Assembly (NCBI RefSeq): GCF_027409185.1
Contig: NC_084463.1
Coordinates: 42,634,407-42,698,406 of the forward strand
DNA: 64,000 bases
Reading direction: 5' to 3'
DNA from: Cynocephalus volans
Taxonomy: Eukaryota; Chordata; Mammalia; Dermoptera; Cynocephalidae
Both the position numbers and the translations under genes were made by a program. Of this stretch, positions 1 to 11,699 are shown piece after piece. Under the pieces are notes generated by a model. That model was not told the DNA's origin and ran no database searches. It was given only the letters and a program-made list of their open reading frames with translations. Position 1 is the first letter of the stretch. Every line of letters begins with the position of its first letter.

Positions 1-1075
1 TAAGGAAATTGTAGAATACTCTGGGAATGCAACATCCTGGGATTATGAGAGAGTGGTCAGAAAAGCCCAGGCTCTGTTACAATTTCCCCACAGCAAGATG
101 TTCTTCAACACTTTGTCCAGTGACTCAGATTATTTCAGGATATAAAATTCAGGGTGGGCTGCTTTTCTGTGGTCCTTGCTGTGGTGCAAGAGGGGCACAT
201 GCAGTCAAGTCTCCTGGGTAGTCTCCTCTCCTGGGTAGTCTCCTTTCCTGGGTAGCTTTCCTGAGCCTTGCAGGAGCAGCTCACATTGCATCCTAGACTT
301 CTGTTCTCCTTTGCATTGTATCTGTAAGTAATAAGTCCACTTCATGTAACTTTTATGTGAATGTGTTCTGTCTCATACTCAGAGAAGTTGTTAACCAGTG
401 CACAGTGAACCTGCTTCACAATGGGGAATGTTACCCATGATACCCCTGTGCCACCACAAAGGAGTTAATTCAACCAGACACAAACTTAAGGTCTTTAAAC
501 CCTATAATGCAACTATTGCCATGTGGGAGGTCTGTAACAATGATGACACTGGAGGATCTCCAGAGGAAGAAACTTTTAAATATGAGTAGGGTGCACAGGT
601 ACATTTTTAGCCCTCCTCATCTCAACATCAAAGCAACCCCTACCCCATAAAAAGAATACAAACTGAAACAAAGGTTTACAATGTGACCTAATTGGAAACC
701 CAAAGCTTACTAAAATAATATACAAGATAAAAAGTTACATGGGTGCTGATTGGATTTTATGCTTCTACAAAATAGGCTGTGAATTAACTTCAACATTGTT
801 GAAGTACATCAAGAAAATACTCAACTTCAATGCCGTCAGCTCTTTCTGCTTCAACTTAGGGTTGTTGAGGAGGTAACTGAAAAGCAGTTGTGAAAGTCAC
901 AGCCCAGGAGCACAGGCTCACAAGATCAAATCATATGCCTCTAGAATACTTTCCCTTCTAACACTTTACCAGGACATCAATAGCGATCCTGGATAACAGG
1001 ACTGCATCTAAAAAGAACTGCATGTCTTAGAACTTCTTCAAAAAATCTCTAGGGATATGTCAAAAATATACAATC
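1..1075. other. Non-coding, LTR-like sequence
   Basis: No gene is recognisable. Positions about 208-260 carry three near-copies of TCTCCTGGGTAG, followed by sequence that reads like the 3' part of an endogenous retroviral LTR (TGCATTGTATCTGTAAGTAA, then CAGAGAAGTTG). The ORFs here are short and show no protein resemblance. The LTR assignment is from memory and weak. Confidence 0.3.
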
Positions 1076-2145
1076 TACTGAGACTGAATCATGAAGAAAT
1101 AGAAAATTTGAACAGAGCTATAACTATGAAGGTTATTGGTGCAATAATCAAAAATCTTCCAACATAGAAAAACCCAGGACCAGATGGCTTCACAGGTTAA
1201 TCCTACCAAACACTTAAAGAATTAATCCCATTTCTCAAAATCTTCCAAAAAATTGGCAAGGAAATTTTATTCTAAACACATTTTATAAGGCCAGCATTAC
1301 CCCGAAACCAAAGCCAGATAAAGTCATTACAAGGAAAGAAAAGACAAATACGCTTTATGGATTTTGATGTTAATATCCTCAAACAGTACTAGCATGCAGT
1401 ATTCAGAAGCATATCAAAAGGGTTATACACCATGATCAAGTGGGATTTATTCTGGGAATGCAAGAATGGTTCAACATACGGAAGTCAAACAATGTAACAC
1501 ACCATAGTAGTAGAATGAGAAAAAAAAATCATGGTCATCTCAATTGATGCAGAAGAAGCGTTTGACACATTTAACACCCTTTGATGATAAAAAGCACTCA
1601 GAAATCTATGAAAAGAAGGAAACTACAATGTATGAATGAAAAACCATACACGTGCCATGCCATGCATGGACAACAGAAGTCATCACATTTAATGGTAAAA
1701 GACTGAAGGTTTTTTCACTAAGATCAGGGTCAGAACAGGATACCAGCCTTCTCCACTTCTACTTTACTTTGTTCTTGGAGATCTATTCGTGGCAATTAGG
1801 AAAGAAAAAAAGACATTTATATTGTCAAGGAAGCAGTTAAATTATCTCTTCACAGATGACATGATCCATGTAGAAAACACTGAAGATTCCACATATAGAG
1901 AAAAATGCTAGAATCCATAAACAAATTCTACAGAGTTGCAGTATCCAAAATTAACATGCCAAATTAAATTGCATTTCTATACACCAGAAATAAACATTTT
2001 TTCATTTACAGTAGCATCAAAATGGATAAAACGCTTTGGAATAAGTTTAACCACAGAGACAAAAGACTTTTACTTTGAAAACTACAAAACTTTGCTGAAA
2101 GCAGTTAATAACACTAACAAATGGAAAGACAGCTTATGTTTCCTG
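1076..2145 (+). mobile_element. Old LINE-1 ORF2 fragment (degenerate)
   Basis: The plus strand carries decayed reverse-transcriptase sequence. Around 1,165-1,195 is the PGPDGF-type motif (CCAGGACCAGATGGCTTCAC). It is followed by an ATTACCCCGAAACCAAAGCCAG segment (LIPKPGKD-type) and by CTCAATTGATGCAGAAGAAG (SIDAEKAFD-type) near 1,537. Frames are broken by many stops and indels. This is a diverged L1M-age relic, unrelated in age to the younger L1 downstream. Confidence 0.75.
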
Positions 2146-2869
2146 GCTTGGTCCACCCAGCCCCACAGAAACACAGATTAAACACCTGCCTGACTGAGAA
2201 TACTCTTGTGAGAATCCTGGAACCCAGAGAAAATGTTATGCTTCACTAGCAGAGAAAAAACAAACAAAAATAACCACAAAAACAGTTTCACTTTATCTGC
2301 ATCACCCCCTTCCCCAAAGCCACTGTAGTGGAGTGTACATGCTGTACAGTTCTTGGCATGTGATTCTCCCAGGAGGAAAGAGACCAATGAAGATGTCTAA
2401 CTTTCCTGGTTTTTCAGGACACTACCCTACAGGCTCACTTCTTTCTGGATTCATCTGTAATACTAAAGTAACTGACATGGGTGGATCACTTGAGGAAAGC
2501 TAGGAAGGAAGAATAGAGGCAGGGACTTCAGTGCCAGGCCACATGAATTTGGAACTCCTTGGCTCCATGAGTGACCTTGCACCCCTGGTGAAACAAAGAA
2601 GCCCATCAGGAGACTCTGCTGTGGAGCTGTGCTCCTTGATTCTGCCCAAGCATGGAGACTTTCAGGAGCCTTGCTGGAAAGTAGAGACAGAGCTTGGTCA
2701 GGAGCCTCACTCCAACACATTGCCTCATCCCACCATGGAGCCCTGCAGACATTCTTATTTGTTACTGATCTTAGGGGAAATGCATCCAGCCTTTTAGCAT
2801 TACATATATTATTTGCAGGTTTTTCATAGATGCTCAATATTAGGTTCAGCAATTTTTCTTCTATTTCTA

Positions 2870-3725
2870 GTGTGTTGGGGTGGGTGTTATTTATTTATTT
2901 ATTTTATCATGATAGGAGGTTGAATTTTGCCAGATCTCTTTGGAGTCTTTTGAGGTACTCATGTGATTTTTGTTTTTTACTGTATTACTATGATATATTA
3001 CATTAATTGATTTGGGGATATTAAACCAACCTTACATCTTTGGAACAAACCCCACATGGTCATGTTGAATACTTATTTTTCTATGTTTCTAGGTTAAGTT
3101 TGCTAGTATTTGATCAGTATTATGTGTTTACTTGAAAAAGAGATATTGATTTATTTTTTTGTGATATTTTTATCTTGTTTTGATATACTGGTATAAAATA
3201 AGTTGAAGTGTATTCCTATTCTATTTCATAGAAAAAGTTTATTTAAAAATTGGTGTTAAATCTTCTCTGAATATTGGGAAGAACATTCTGTAGTCAAGCT
3301 ATTTAGGCCTGGGCTTCTCTTTGTGTGTAGTGCTTTGATTAGTACTACAAAATGCTCATTTATTTGTAGGCTTATTTGCATTTTCAATTTCTCCCTGAAT
3401 CAGTTTTGGCCACTTCCTTATAGAAATTTGTCCATTTCATCTAAGTTATCTAATTTATTCAGCATACAATTACTTATAATATTGTGTATAGCATTTTTTT
3501 CTTTAAATCCTTCTGTAAGGTCTGTACTAATGTCCCTCTATCTTCCTGGTTCTAGCAATTCTAGGTTTCTCTTTATATCTTGGTCAATCTAGCTAAATGT
3601 TTGCCAATTTTCTTGGTATTTTAAGACCCCACTTTTGTGTCATTGACTTTCTCTCTTTTTGTTATGCTTCATTTTTTTAAATTTTCTAAACTAATCTTCA
3701 TTTTTAAAAGGTAGTTTTCCTGGTT
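2870..3725 (-). mobile_element. Old LINE-1 ORF2 fragment, minus strand
   Basis: The sequence reads as minus-strand L1 ORF2. ATTAATTGATTTGGGGATAT and the following 'TTAAACCAACCTTACATCTTTGGAACAAACCCCAC' region correspond to the reverse-transcriptase core segment seen in the younger L1 at about 6,650-6,710. It is strongly diverged with no intact frame. It ends where a younger L1 3' end begins near 3,737. Confidence 0.7.
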
Positions 3726-3736
3726 AAAGGACTTTT

Positions 3737-4314
3737 GTTTTTTTGTTTGTTTGTTTTTGTTTTTTTAATTTTATTTTGTCGATATATATTGTGATTGATT
3801 ATTGTTTCCCCATCCCCAAAACCTCCCTCCCTGCCCCCCCAACAATGTCCTTTCTGTTTGCTTGTCGTATCAACTTCAAGTAATTGTGGTTGTTATATCT
3901 TCTCTCCTGCCCCAGTCTGTGTGTGTGTGTGTGTGAATTTATATATTAATTTTTAGCTCCCACCAATAAGTGAGAACATGTGGTATTTCTCTTTCTGTGC
4001 CTGACTTGTTTCACTTAATATAATTCTCTCAAAGTCCATCCACGTTGTTGCAAATGGCAGTATTTCATTTGTTTTTATAGCTGAGTAGTATTCCATTGTG
4101 TAGATGTACCACATTTTCCGTATCCACTCATCTGATGATGGACATTTGGGCTGGTTCCAACTCTTGGCTATTGTAAATAGTGCTGTGATGTACATTGGGA
4201 AACAGGTATACCTTCGACTTGATGATTTCCATTCCTCTGGGTATATTCCCAACTTTGGGATAGCTGGGTCGTATGGTAGATCTATCTGCAATTGTTTGAG
4301 GAACCTCCATACCC
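3737..4314 (-). mobile_element. Young LINE-1 3' end, 5'-truncated (copy A)
   Basis: The minus-strand L1 3' end starts in a poly(A)/T tract, then the AT-rich end (GTCGATATATATTGTGATTG), a polypurine stretch and a short (GT)n run. The C-terminal 112 codons of ORF2 occupy 3,953-4,291 and end in HMFSLIGGS. The copy stops abruptly at about 4,312. The longer copy B begins immediately with its own poly(T), so B either inserted into A or landed at its 5' end. Confidence 0.85.
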
Positions 4315-4507
4315 TTTTTATTTTTTATTTATTTTTATTTTTATTATTATTTTTTTAATTTTTCTTTTGTCGATATACATTGTGGCTGATTATTGCTCCC
4401 CATCACCAAAACCTCCCTCCCTTCTCACTCCCCCCCTTCACCCCAACAATGTCCTTTCTGTTTGCTTGTTGTATCAACTTCAAATAATTGTGGTTGTTAT
4501 ATCTTCT

Positions 4508-4520
4508 TCCCCCCCCCCGG

Positions 4521-4560
<40 letters not shown>
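4508..4560. repeat. C-run and (GT)n microsatellite inside L1 3' UTR
   Basis: A poly(C) run is followed by about 18 GT dinucleotides (4,526-4,560). The same position in copy A (3,918-3,934) has about eight GT units. The array is therefore an intrinsic part of this L1 3' UTR that expanded in copy B. Confidence 0.9.
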
Positions 4561-4564
<4 letters not shown>

Positions 4565-4578
4565 TTATATATTAATTT

Positions 4579-7500
4579 TTAGCTCCTACCAATAAGTGAG
4601 AACATGTGGTATTTCTCTTTCTGTGCCTGACTTGTTTCACTTAATATAATTCTCTCAAGGTCCGTCTATGTTGTTGCAAATGGCAGTATTTCATTCGTTT
4701 TTATAGCTGAGTAGTATTCCATTGTGTAGATGTACCACATTTTCCGTATCCACTCATCTGATGATGGGCATTTGGGCTGGTTCCAACTCTTGGCTATTGT
4801 AAAGAGTGCTGCGATAAACATTGGGGAACAGGTATACTTTCGACTTGATGATTTCCATTCCTCTGGGTATATTCCCAACAGTGGGATAGCTGGGTCATAT
4901 GGTAGATCGATCTGCAATTGTTTGAGGAACCTCCATACCCTTTTCCATAGAGGCTGCACCATTTTGCAGTCCCACCAACAGTGTATGAGAGTTCCTTTTT
5001 CTCCGCAACCTCGCCAGCATTTATTGTTCAGAGTCTTTTGGATTTTAGCCATCCTAACTGGAGTTAGATGGTATCTCAGTGTGGTTTTGATTTGCATTTC
5101 CTGGATGCTGAGTGATGTTGAGCATTTTTTCATATGTCTGTTGGCCATTTGGATATCTTCCTTAGAGAAATGCCTACTTATCTCTTTTGCCCATTTTTTA
5201 ATTGGGTTGCTTGTTTTCTTCTTGTAAAGTTGTTTGAGTTACTTATATATTCTGGATATTAATCCTTTGTCAGATGTATATTTTGCAAATATTTTCTCCC
5301 ACTCTGTTGGTGGTCTTTTAACTCTGTAAATTGTTTCTTTTGCTGTGCAGAAGCTTTTTAGTTTAATATAATCCCATTTGTTTATTTTTCCTTTGCTTGC
5401 CCATGCTTTTGGGGTCGTATTCATGAAGTCTGTGCCCAGTCCTATTTCCTGAAGTGTTTCTCCTATGTTTTCTTTAAGAAGTTTTATTGTTTCAGGGTGC
5501 ATATTTAAATCCTTAATCCATTTTGAGTTGATTTTTGTATAGGGTGAGAGGTATGGATCTAGTTTCATTCTCCTGCATATGGATATCCAGTTATCCCAGC
5601 ACCATTTGCTGAAGAGGCAGTCCCTTCGCCAGTGAATAGGCTTGGTGCCTTTGTCAAAGATCAGCTGGCAGTAAGTGTGTGGGTTGATTTCTGGATTCTC
5701 TATTTTATTCCATTGTTCAGTGTGTCTGTTTTTATGCCAGTACCATATTGTTTTGGTTATTATAGCTTTGTAGTATAGCTTAAAGTCAGGTAGTGTTATG
5801 CCTCCAGCTTTATTTTTTTTGCTCAGCATTGCTTTGGCTATGCGTGGTCTTTTATTGTTCCATATAAATGTCTGAATAGTTTTTTCCATTTCTGAGAAAA
5901 ATGTCTTTGGAATTTTGATGGGGATTGCATTGAATTTATATATCACTTTGGGTAGTATGGATATTTTCACTATGTTGATTCTTCCAATCCAAGAGCATGG
6001 GATATCCTCTCTAATTTCTCTCAGCAGTGGTTTGTAGTTCTCATTATAGAGATTTTTCACCTCCTTGGTTAACTCAATTCCTAAGTATTTTATTTTTTTG
6101 GTGGCTATTGTAAATGGGCAGGCTTTCTTGATTTCTCTTTCTGCATGTTCACTATTGGAGAAAAGAAATGCTACTTATTTTTGTGTTTTGATTTTGTATC
6201 CTGCTACTGTGCTGAAATCATTTATCAATTCCAGCAGTTTTTTTGTAGAGGTTTTAGGCTGTTCGATATATAGGATCATGTCATCTGCAAACAGGGACAG
6301 TTTGACTTCATCTTTTCCAATCTGGAAGCCCTTTATTTCCTTCTCTTCTCTGATTGCTCTGGCTAGTACTTCCAACGCTATGTTGAATAGGAGTGTTGAG
6401 AGTGGGCATCCTTGTCTAGTTCCTGTTCTTACAGGAAAAGCTTTCAGCTTTTCCCCATTCAGGATGATATTGGCTGTGGGTTTGGCATATATGTCTTTAA
6501 TTATGTTGAGATACTTTCCCTCTATACCTAACTTATAGAGGGTCTTTGTCATGAATGAATGCTGAACTTTATCAAATGCTTTTTCAGCATCTATAGAGAT
6601 GATCATATGGTCCTTGTGTTTGAGTTTATTAATATGGTGTATCACATTTATTGATTTGCGTATGTTGAACCAACCTTGCATCCCTGGGATGAATCCCACT
6701 TCATCGTGATGAATAATTTTACGTATGTTTTGCTGTATTCTGTTTGCTAGTAATTTAGTGAGGATTTTTGCATCTATATTCATCAAGGATATCGGCCTGT
6801 AGTTTTCTTTTTTGGTTATATCTTTACCTGGTTTTGGTATCAGGATGATGTTTGCTTCATAGAATGAGTTTGGGAGATTTGCGTCCGTTTCAGTCTTTTG
6901 GAATAGTTTGTAAAGAATCGGTGTCAATTCCTGTTTGAATGTTTGGTAAAATTCTGCTCTGAATCCATCTGGTCCTGGGCTTTTCTTTGTTGGGAGCCTT
7001 CTGATAACAGCTTCAATCTCCTTTATTGTTATTGGTCTGTTCAAATTTTCTACGTCTTCACGGTTCAGTTTTGGGAGCTTGTGTGTGTCCAGAAATTTAT
7101 CCATTTCCTCCAGATTTTCAAATTTGTTGGCGTATAGTTGTTTATAGTAGTCTCGAATGATTCCTTGTATTTCAGATGAATCAGTTGTAATATCGCCTTT
7201 TTCATTTCTAATTTTTGTTTTTTGAGTCTTCTCTCTTCTTTTTTTTGTTAGCCATGCTAATGGTTTGTCAATTTTATTTATCTTTTCAAAAAACCAACTT
7301 TTTATTTGTTGATCTTTTGAATTGTTTTTTGGTTTTCAATTTCATTCAGTTCTGCTCTGATCTTAATGATTTCTTTCCGTCTGCTAACTTTAGGTTTGGA
7401 TTGTTCTTGTTTTTCTAGTTCTTTAAGGTGAAGTGTTAGGTTGTTCACTTGCCATCTTTCTATTCTTCTGAAGTGAGCATTTAATGCAATAAATTTTCCC

Positions 7501-8390
7501 CTCAATACTGCTTTTGCAGTATCCCACAGGTTTTGGTATGATGTATCATTGTTTTCATTAGTTTCAATAAATTTTTTGATTTCCTGCTTGATTTCTTCTT
7601 GGACCCATATGTCATTAAGTAGAATGCTGTTTAATTTCCATGTGTTTGTATAGTTTCCAGAGTTTTGTTTGTTATTAATTTCTAGTTTTAATCCATTGTG
7701 GTCTGAGAAGATACATGGGATAATTCCAATTTTTTTGAATTTATTGAGACATGATTTGTGACCTGATATGTGATCTATCCTGGAGAATGATCCATGTGCT
7801 AATGAGAAGAATGAATATTCTGAGTTTGTTGGGTGGAATGTTCTGTAGATATCTGCCAATTCCAATTGGTCTAGAGTCTTGTTTAGATCTTGTGTTTCTC
7901 TACTGATTCTTTGCCTAGATGATCTGTCTAATATTGACAGTGGGGTGTTCAGGTCCCCTGCTATTATGGTATTAGTGTCTATTTCCTTCTTTAGGTCGAA
8001 TGGAGTTTGTTTTATAAATCTGGCTGCTCTAACATTGGGTGTATACATATTTATGATTGTTATGTCTTCTTGATGGATCAGTCCTTTTATCATTAAGTAG
8101 TGTCCCTCATTGTCTCTTTTTATGGTTTTTAGTTTAAAGTCTATTTTGTCAGATATAAGAATAGCTACTCCAGCTCGTTTTTCTTTTCTGTTTGCATGGT
8201 CAATCTTTTTCCATCCTTTCACTCTTAGTCAGTGTGAATCTTTATGGGTGAGGTGGGTCTCTTGTAGGCAGCATATAGTTGGGTCCTGCTTTTTGATCCA
8301 GTCAGCCAGTCTGTGTCTTTTAATTGGGGAATTTAAGCCTTTTACATTAAGAGTTGTTATTGAAAGGTGTTGATTTATTCCTAGCATTTT
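4579..8390 (-). pseudogene. LINE-1 ORF2 (endonuclease/reverse transcriptase), broken
   Basis: ORF2p combines an apurinic-type endonuclease, a reverse transcriptase and a C-terminal Cys-rich region. Visible in order on the minus strand: endonuclease (NMYTPN near 8,040, then [16 protein letters not shown] and FSDHNGLKL, in the open block 7,302-8,222); RT ([23 protein letters not shown] and the FADDMILY catalytic motif in 6,175-7,104); then further RT/linker blocks at 5,239-6,060 and 4,666-5,148. The ORF2 stop is at 4,579-4,581. Stops or frameshifts between blocks inactivate it. The catalytic motifs are still readable, which indicates a fairly recent insertion. Confidence 0.9.
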
Positions 8391-8573
8391 ATTGGTTGTT
8401 TGGTTGTCTTAGGTGTCTTTGTTCCTTGCTTTCTGATTTACTGTTTGTTTTCTGTGTTTGTTGGTTCCTTAGGTTGTAGATAGTGTTTTTGTTAGCTTGT
8501 TTTCTCTTCATGAATGCCATTTTTACTATACTAGCGGGTTTAGATTTTTCTTGGGTCTTTATGGCAGTGGTAG

Positions 8574-8925
8574 TTATTTTTCAGGAACCAAACCCAGTAC
8601 TCCCTTGAGGATTTCTTGTAAGGGTGGTCTTGTGGTAGTGAACTCCCGCAGTTTTTGTTTGTCTGGGAAATATACTATTTGCCCCTCATTTCGTAAGGAT
8701 AGCCTTGCAGGGTAGAGTATTCTTGGCTGGCAATCTTTGTCTTTTAGTATTTTGAAAATATCATCCCATTCCTTTCTAGCTTTTAGGGTTTGTGATGAAA
8801 AGTCTGATGTTAACCTGATTGGGGCTCCCTTATAGGTGATTTGATGCTTCTCTCTTGCAGCTTTTAAGATTCTCTCTTTATCTCTGAGTTTTGCCAATTT
8901 GACTATGACTTTTCTTGGAGAAACT
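8574..8925 (-). pseudogene. LINE-1 ORF1 C-terminal fragment
   Basis: This encodes the C-terminal domain of the L1 RNA-binding chaperone ORF1p. The segment SPRKVIVKLAKLRDKER is followed by KAAREKHQITYKGAPIRLT, and it ends in PPLQEILKGVLG. About 115 codons survive. The N-terminal coiled coil and RRM start are absent because the element is joined here to 5' UTR-like sequence. The frame stays open to the stop near 8,574. Confidence 0.85.
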
Positions 8926-8960
8926 ATTCCGCGCCAGCCGCCGCAGCCGCCGCCATCTTG

Positions 8961-10770
8961 AAAAGCCTTTCTTGAAATTCTTAATCTAGCATGTGATAAC
9001 GTATGCTGTTATATATATATGTACATATGTGTATGTGCTTATTATATATCTATGATATACATAGATACATAAGTCATATGTGTGGAACAATGTTCTGCTT
9101 CAGCTATAATTTTCTGAGGATGACCCAAGAGCACTTTCTGCTATCTGCATTGCTTTCCATATTTATATTTATGAGCCTGTATAATCTTAAAATCTAATTT
9201 AACAGTCTTCCATCTAAAAAGAAATAGAGTGAATGTGTGGATTTTTTGTGTGTGTCATACAGTTGAATTGTTCTAAGCCATAGATTGGTTTAATCTGATA
9301 AAATAATAATGCCTGAATTCAGGGAAATATCATGATAAAGTGATTTCAGGATCATTCTGTGAATATTTACAAAGGGTTCTGATACAGATATCTCTTGGTT
9401 AAGACAAGAGTGGAATTGTCTGCATTGGTCTTACACAGGGAGGGATCATTCCTAGGTCTACAAAGTGGAGTGGCGGGGGGAAGGGGAGGAAGGTTGGGGG
9501 ATAACTGGGTAGGGACACGGGGTACAAAAGTAATTTCTGGTAATGGGTATGCCCCCAGTATGAATCTGGCTCTCACATTATGGGCAAAAGAGGTGACAAT
9601 TGGGTTTGTATCTTATGAATATCTAAAATAAAGGAAGGGAGGGACAGAGGAAGGAAGGAAGGAAGGAAGGAAGGAAGGAAGGAAGGAAGGAAGGAAGGAA
9701 GGTGGAGGGAGGGAGGGAGGGAGGAAGGAAAGGAAAGAAGGAAGGAAAGGAAGGAAGGAAGGAAGGGAGGGAGGAAGGAAGGAAAGAAAGGGGGATGGAA
9801 GGTAAGAAGGAGTGGAATTGTCTTTACTATTGGAGACCTAAGTATTTTTAAAGGCATAGGAGGTTATCCTCATAACTGAAGTCTGAAGAAAAGAATCACC
9901 ATATAAATATTTTGATGCAATCTCATGAATGTTACAAAGTAGATAACAGTACTGCCCTCTTGAAATTGAGAGCAGGGCTTAAGCAATTTCCTTCATTAGA
10001 TGAATACTGTACATGGGAGGTCTATGGTATAGAAAGTAAACTGGGAGAGAGCTGGGATTATTTTGAGGAGATACAGTTGGCATAAAGATGTCACACTCTA
10101 ATCCCCTGATCTTGTGAATATATTAGGGAATGTGGCAAAGGGAAATTTAGGTGCAGATAGAATCAAGGTTAATAATCAGCTGACTTTATGATAAGAAGAT
10201 TAGGCTCCATCATCACGATGCTCATCATGTAAAGACAAGGGTAGTTTAAATGTAGAGTGTTGATGAAGAGAGAAGTGTCAAAGGATTTGATGTAAGGTAA
10301 ACCACACCCAACTTTTATTAAAAAATCGTTTTTGGGTGATTCTTTTCTAATTAGCATGAAATTTACTTCAGTTCATTTTCACAGACAACCATGGTTTATT
10401 TTTATATGCATATCACTGCTCTGGTGGCAAGAATTAAATAAAGATAGTAAAGCAATGCTCTCTAAACAGTGAATCGCAGGTGCTACAGAAGTATAGATAA
10501 TGTGCACCCTGCACATGTGTGATTGTGGATGTGTTGGTGATTAATGTATATTGAGTATTTGATAGATAAAAGAATATTCAGACTGTACTTTTAAGAATTC
10601 ATGTAAAAGAAGGTAGATCAGCATAAATGGGTAAAGTTCAAATGATGTTGGTGATAATTTTGACTATGGGGTAAATAACATTAGTGATAAGAGGTCTATT
10701 TCTTTTTTTCAGATGTTTCTTCTTTGCCAGTAAAATGATCAATTTCAATTTATATTATTAAAAATGCCTT
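8961..10770. other. Non-coding, AT-rich, with microsatellite
   Basis: I see no gene or recognisable transposon apart from the GGAA array. Local features are a TATATATATGTACATATG-type stretch near 9,012-9,060 and an isolated G-rich patch (GGCGGGGGGAAGGGG near 9,472). Confidence 0.6.
9630..9797. repeat. (GGAA)n microsatellite
   Basis: About 165 bases of nearly pure GGAA units on the plus strand, with GGGA and GGAAA interruptions around 9,702-9,735 and 9,763-9,790. The longest clean run is 9,649-9,701. Tandem GGAA is the core ETS-factor binding sequence. No gene lies close by, so any function is speculative. Confidence 0.95.
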
Positions 10771-10775
10771 TCTTT

Positions 10776-11290
10776 TCCAAGTTGGCATTGGACTCATAGC
10801 CAGCACCTTCATTCTTCTCGTCTGTATCTTCACGCTCTTTCTGGATCACAGGCCTAGGCCACTGGTCTGATCACCTGTCACTTGGCCCTCATCCACATAG
10901 CAGTGCTAACTACTGCTCACTTTCACCCATGAACTGTATTACATACATGTTTTTACTCTGACAGGATCCATCAATGTCTCCTTTGAAGGGATCAATCTTC
11001 AAGTGCATACATGGTGATTCTCTTGGTCTTACAGTCTAGGCATTAGAGGTGATCCCAGCATTTCCGTAGCACCAGCCTGTCCCTGAGAATCTTTCCAGAG
11101 AAAAGGGCCTCCCAGACCATCCTGCTGCTAGTGAGTTTCTTTGTGGTCATGTACTAGTGGACTTCCTTCCACATTTCATTCTTCTCAACCCTGTTATTGG
11201 CCTGTGGCCCTGTCCTCCTGGGTGCCAGAGGCTTGTGATCAATATCTGTCACTGTTGGTACTTTGGTGCTGCTCAGTTTTTTTAAGAGGA
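10776..11290 (+). pseudogene. Vomeronasal type-1 receptor (V1R) pseudogene
   Basis: V1Rs are single-exon seven-helix pheromone receptors of vomeronasal neurons. Here TM1 reads GIGLIASTFILLVCIFTLF followed by LDHRPRP. After a frame change, TM2 reads LITCHLALIHIAVLTT. The TM5-6 loop reads STSLSLRIF then PEKRASQTILLLVSFFVVMY, with a stop where Trp normally follows. The stretch between TM2 and that loop is shortened, so TM3-TM5 are largely deleted. Further stops occur after TM6. The order and spacing match the V1R family and the gene is clearly dead. Family recognition is from memory of V1R consensus segments. Confidence 0.85.
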
Positions 11291-11595
11291 TAATCAATGT
11301 TCTGCAAAATATGCAACAGAAGTTGTATCAATTTTTAACAGCTTAGAGATAGAAAATATTTGCTGAAAAATAGATTCTTATACTCTCAGTTAAATGTTTA
11401 CACAGCAAAGAATTTGCTGTTTTATTTAATTAAAATGTGTGAATTACTTCTTTTTATATCTAATTACTTTCTGAAGCTGATGCTGCCAAGGAGTATGTGA
11501 TTCCTTTAGTTCAGTATCCACCATAAGTGGATATTCCTGTATTGTGGCTCTCAGTCTTTCATTGTGGTTCTCAAACTTTCATACAAGAAAACATT

Positions 11596-11693
11596 TTTGT
11601 TTGTTTTTGGTGGCTGGCCATTACAGAGATCAAAACGTGGACCTTGGTGTTATCAGCATCACACTCTAACCAAGTGAACTGACCAGCCAGCCT
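11596..11693 (-). repeat. tRNA-Ile-derived SINE (CYN-like)
   Basis: Minus strand: a tRNA-Ile-like head whose A box and B box lie in GTTCACTTGGTTAGAG and GGTCCACGTTTTGATCTC. It ends in GGCCAGCCACC-like sequence and an A/CAAA tail (TTTTTGTTTGTTTTT on plus). Diverged. Confidence 0.8.
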
Positions 11694-11699
11694 TTGAAG

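Larger units (their letters stand above)
4316..8960 (-). mobile_element. Young LINE-1 copy B with internal 5' deletion
   Basis: This long minus-strand L1 runs from poly(A) at about 4,316 through 3' UTR, ORF2 and the C-terminal third of ORF1, up to a 5' terminus near 8,960. The last 30 bases (minus sense CAAGATGGCGGCGGCTGCGG onward) look like the start of an L1 5' UTR. They are joined directly to ORF1 at about 8,925, so most of the 5' UTR and the ORF1 N-terminus are missing. Both ORFs are broken by stops, so the element is inactive. No clear target-site duplication was found (left CATACCCTTT, right AAAAGCCTTT). Confidence 0.85.

Noticed and set aside
4730-5227. 165-codon plus-strand ORF
   Set aside because: Antisense of L1 ORF2, which has clear RT-family sequence on the minus strand.
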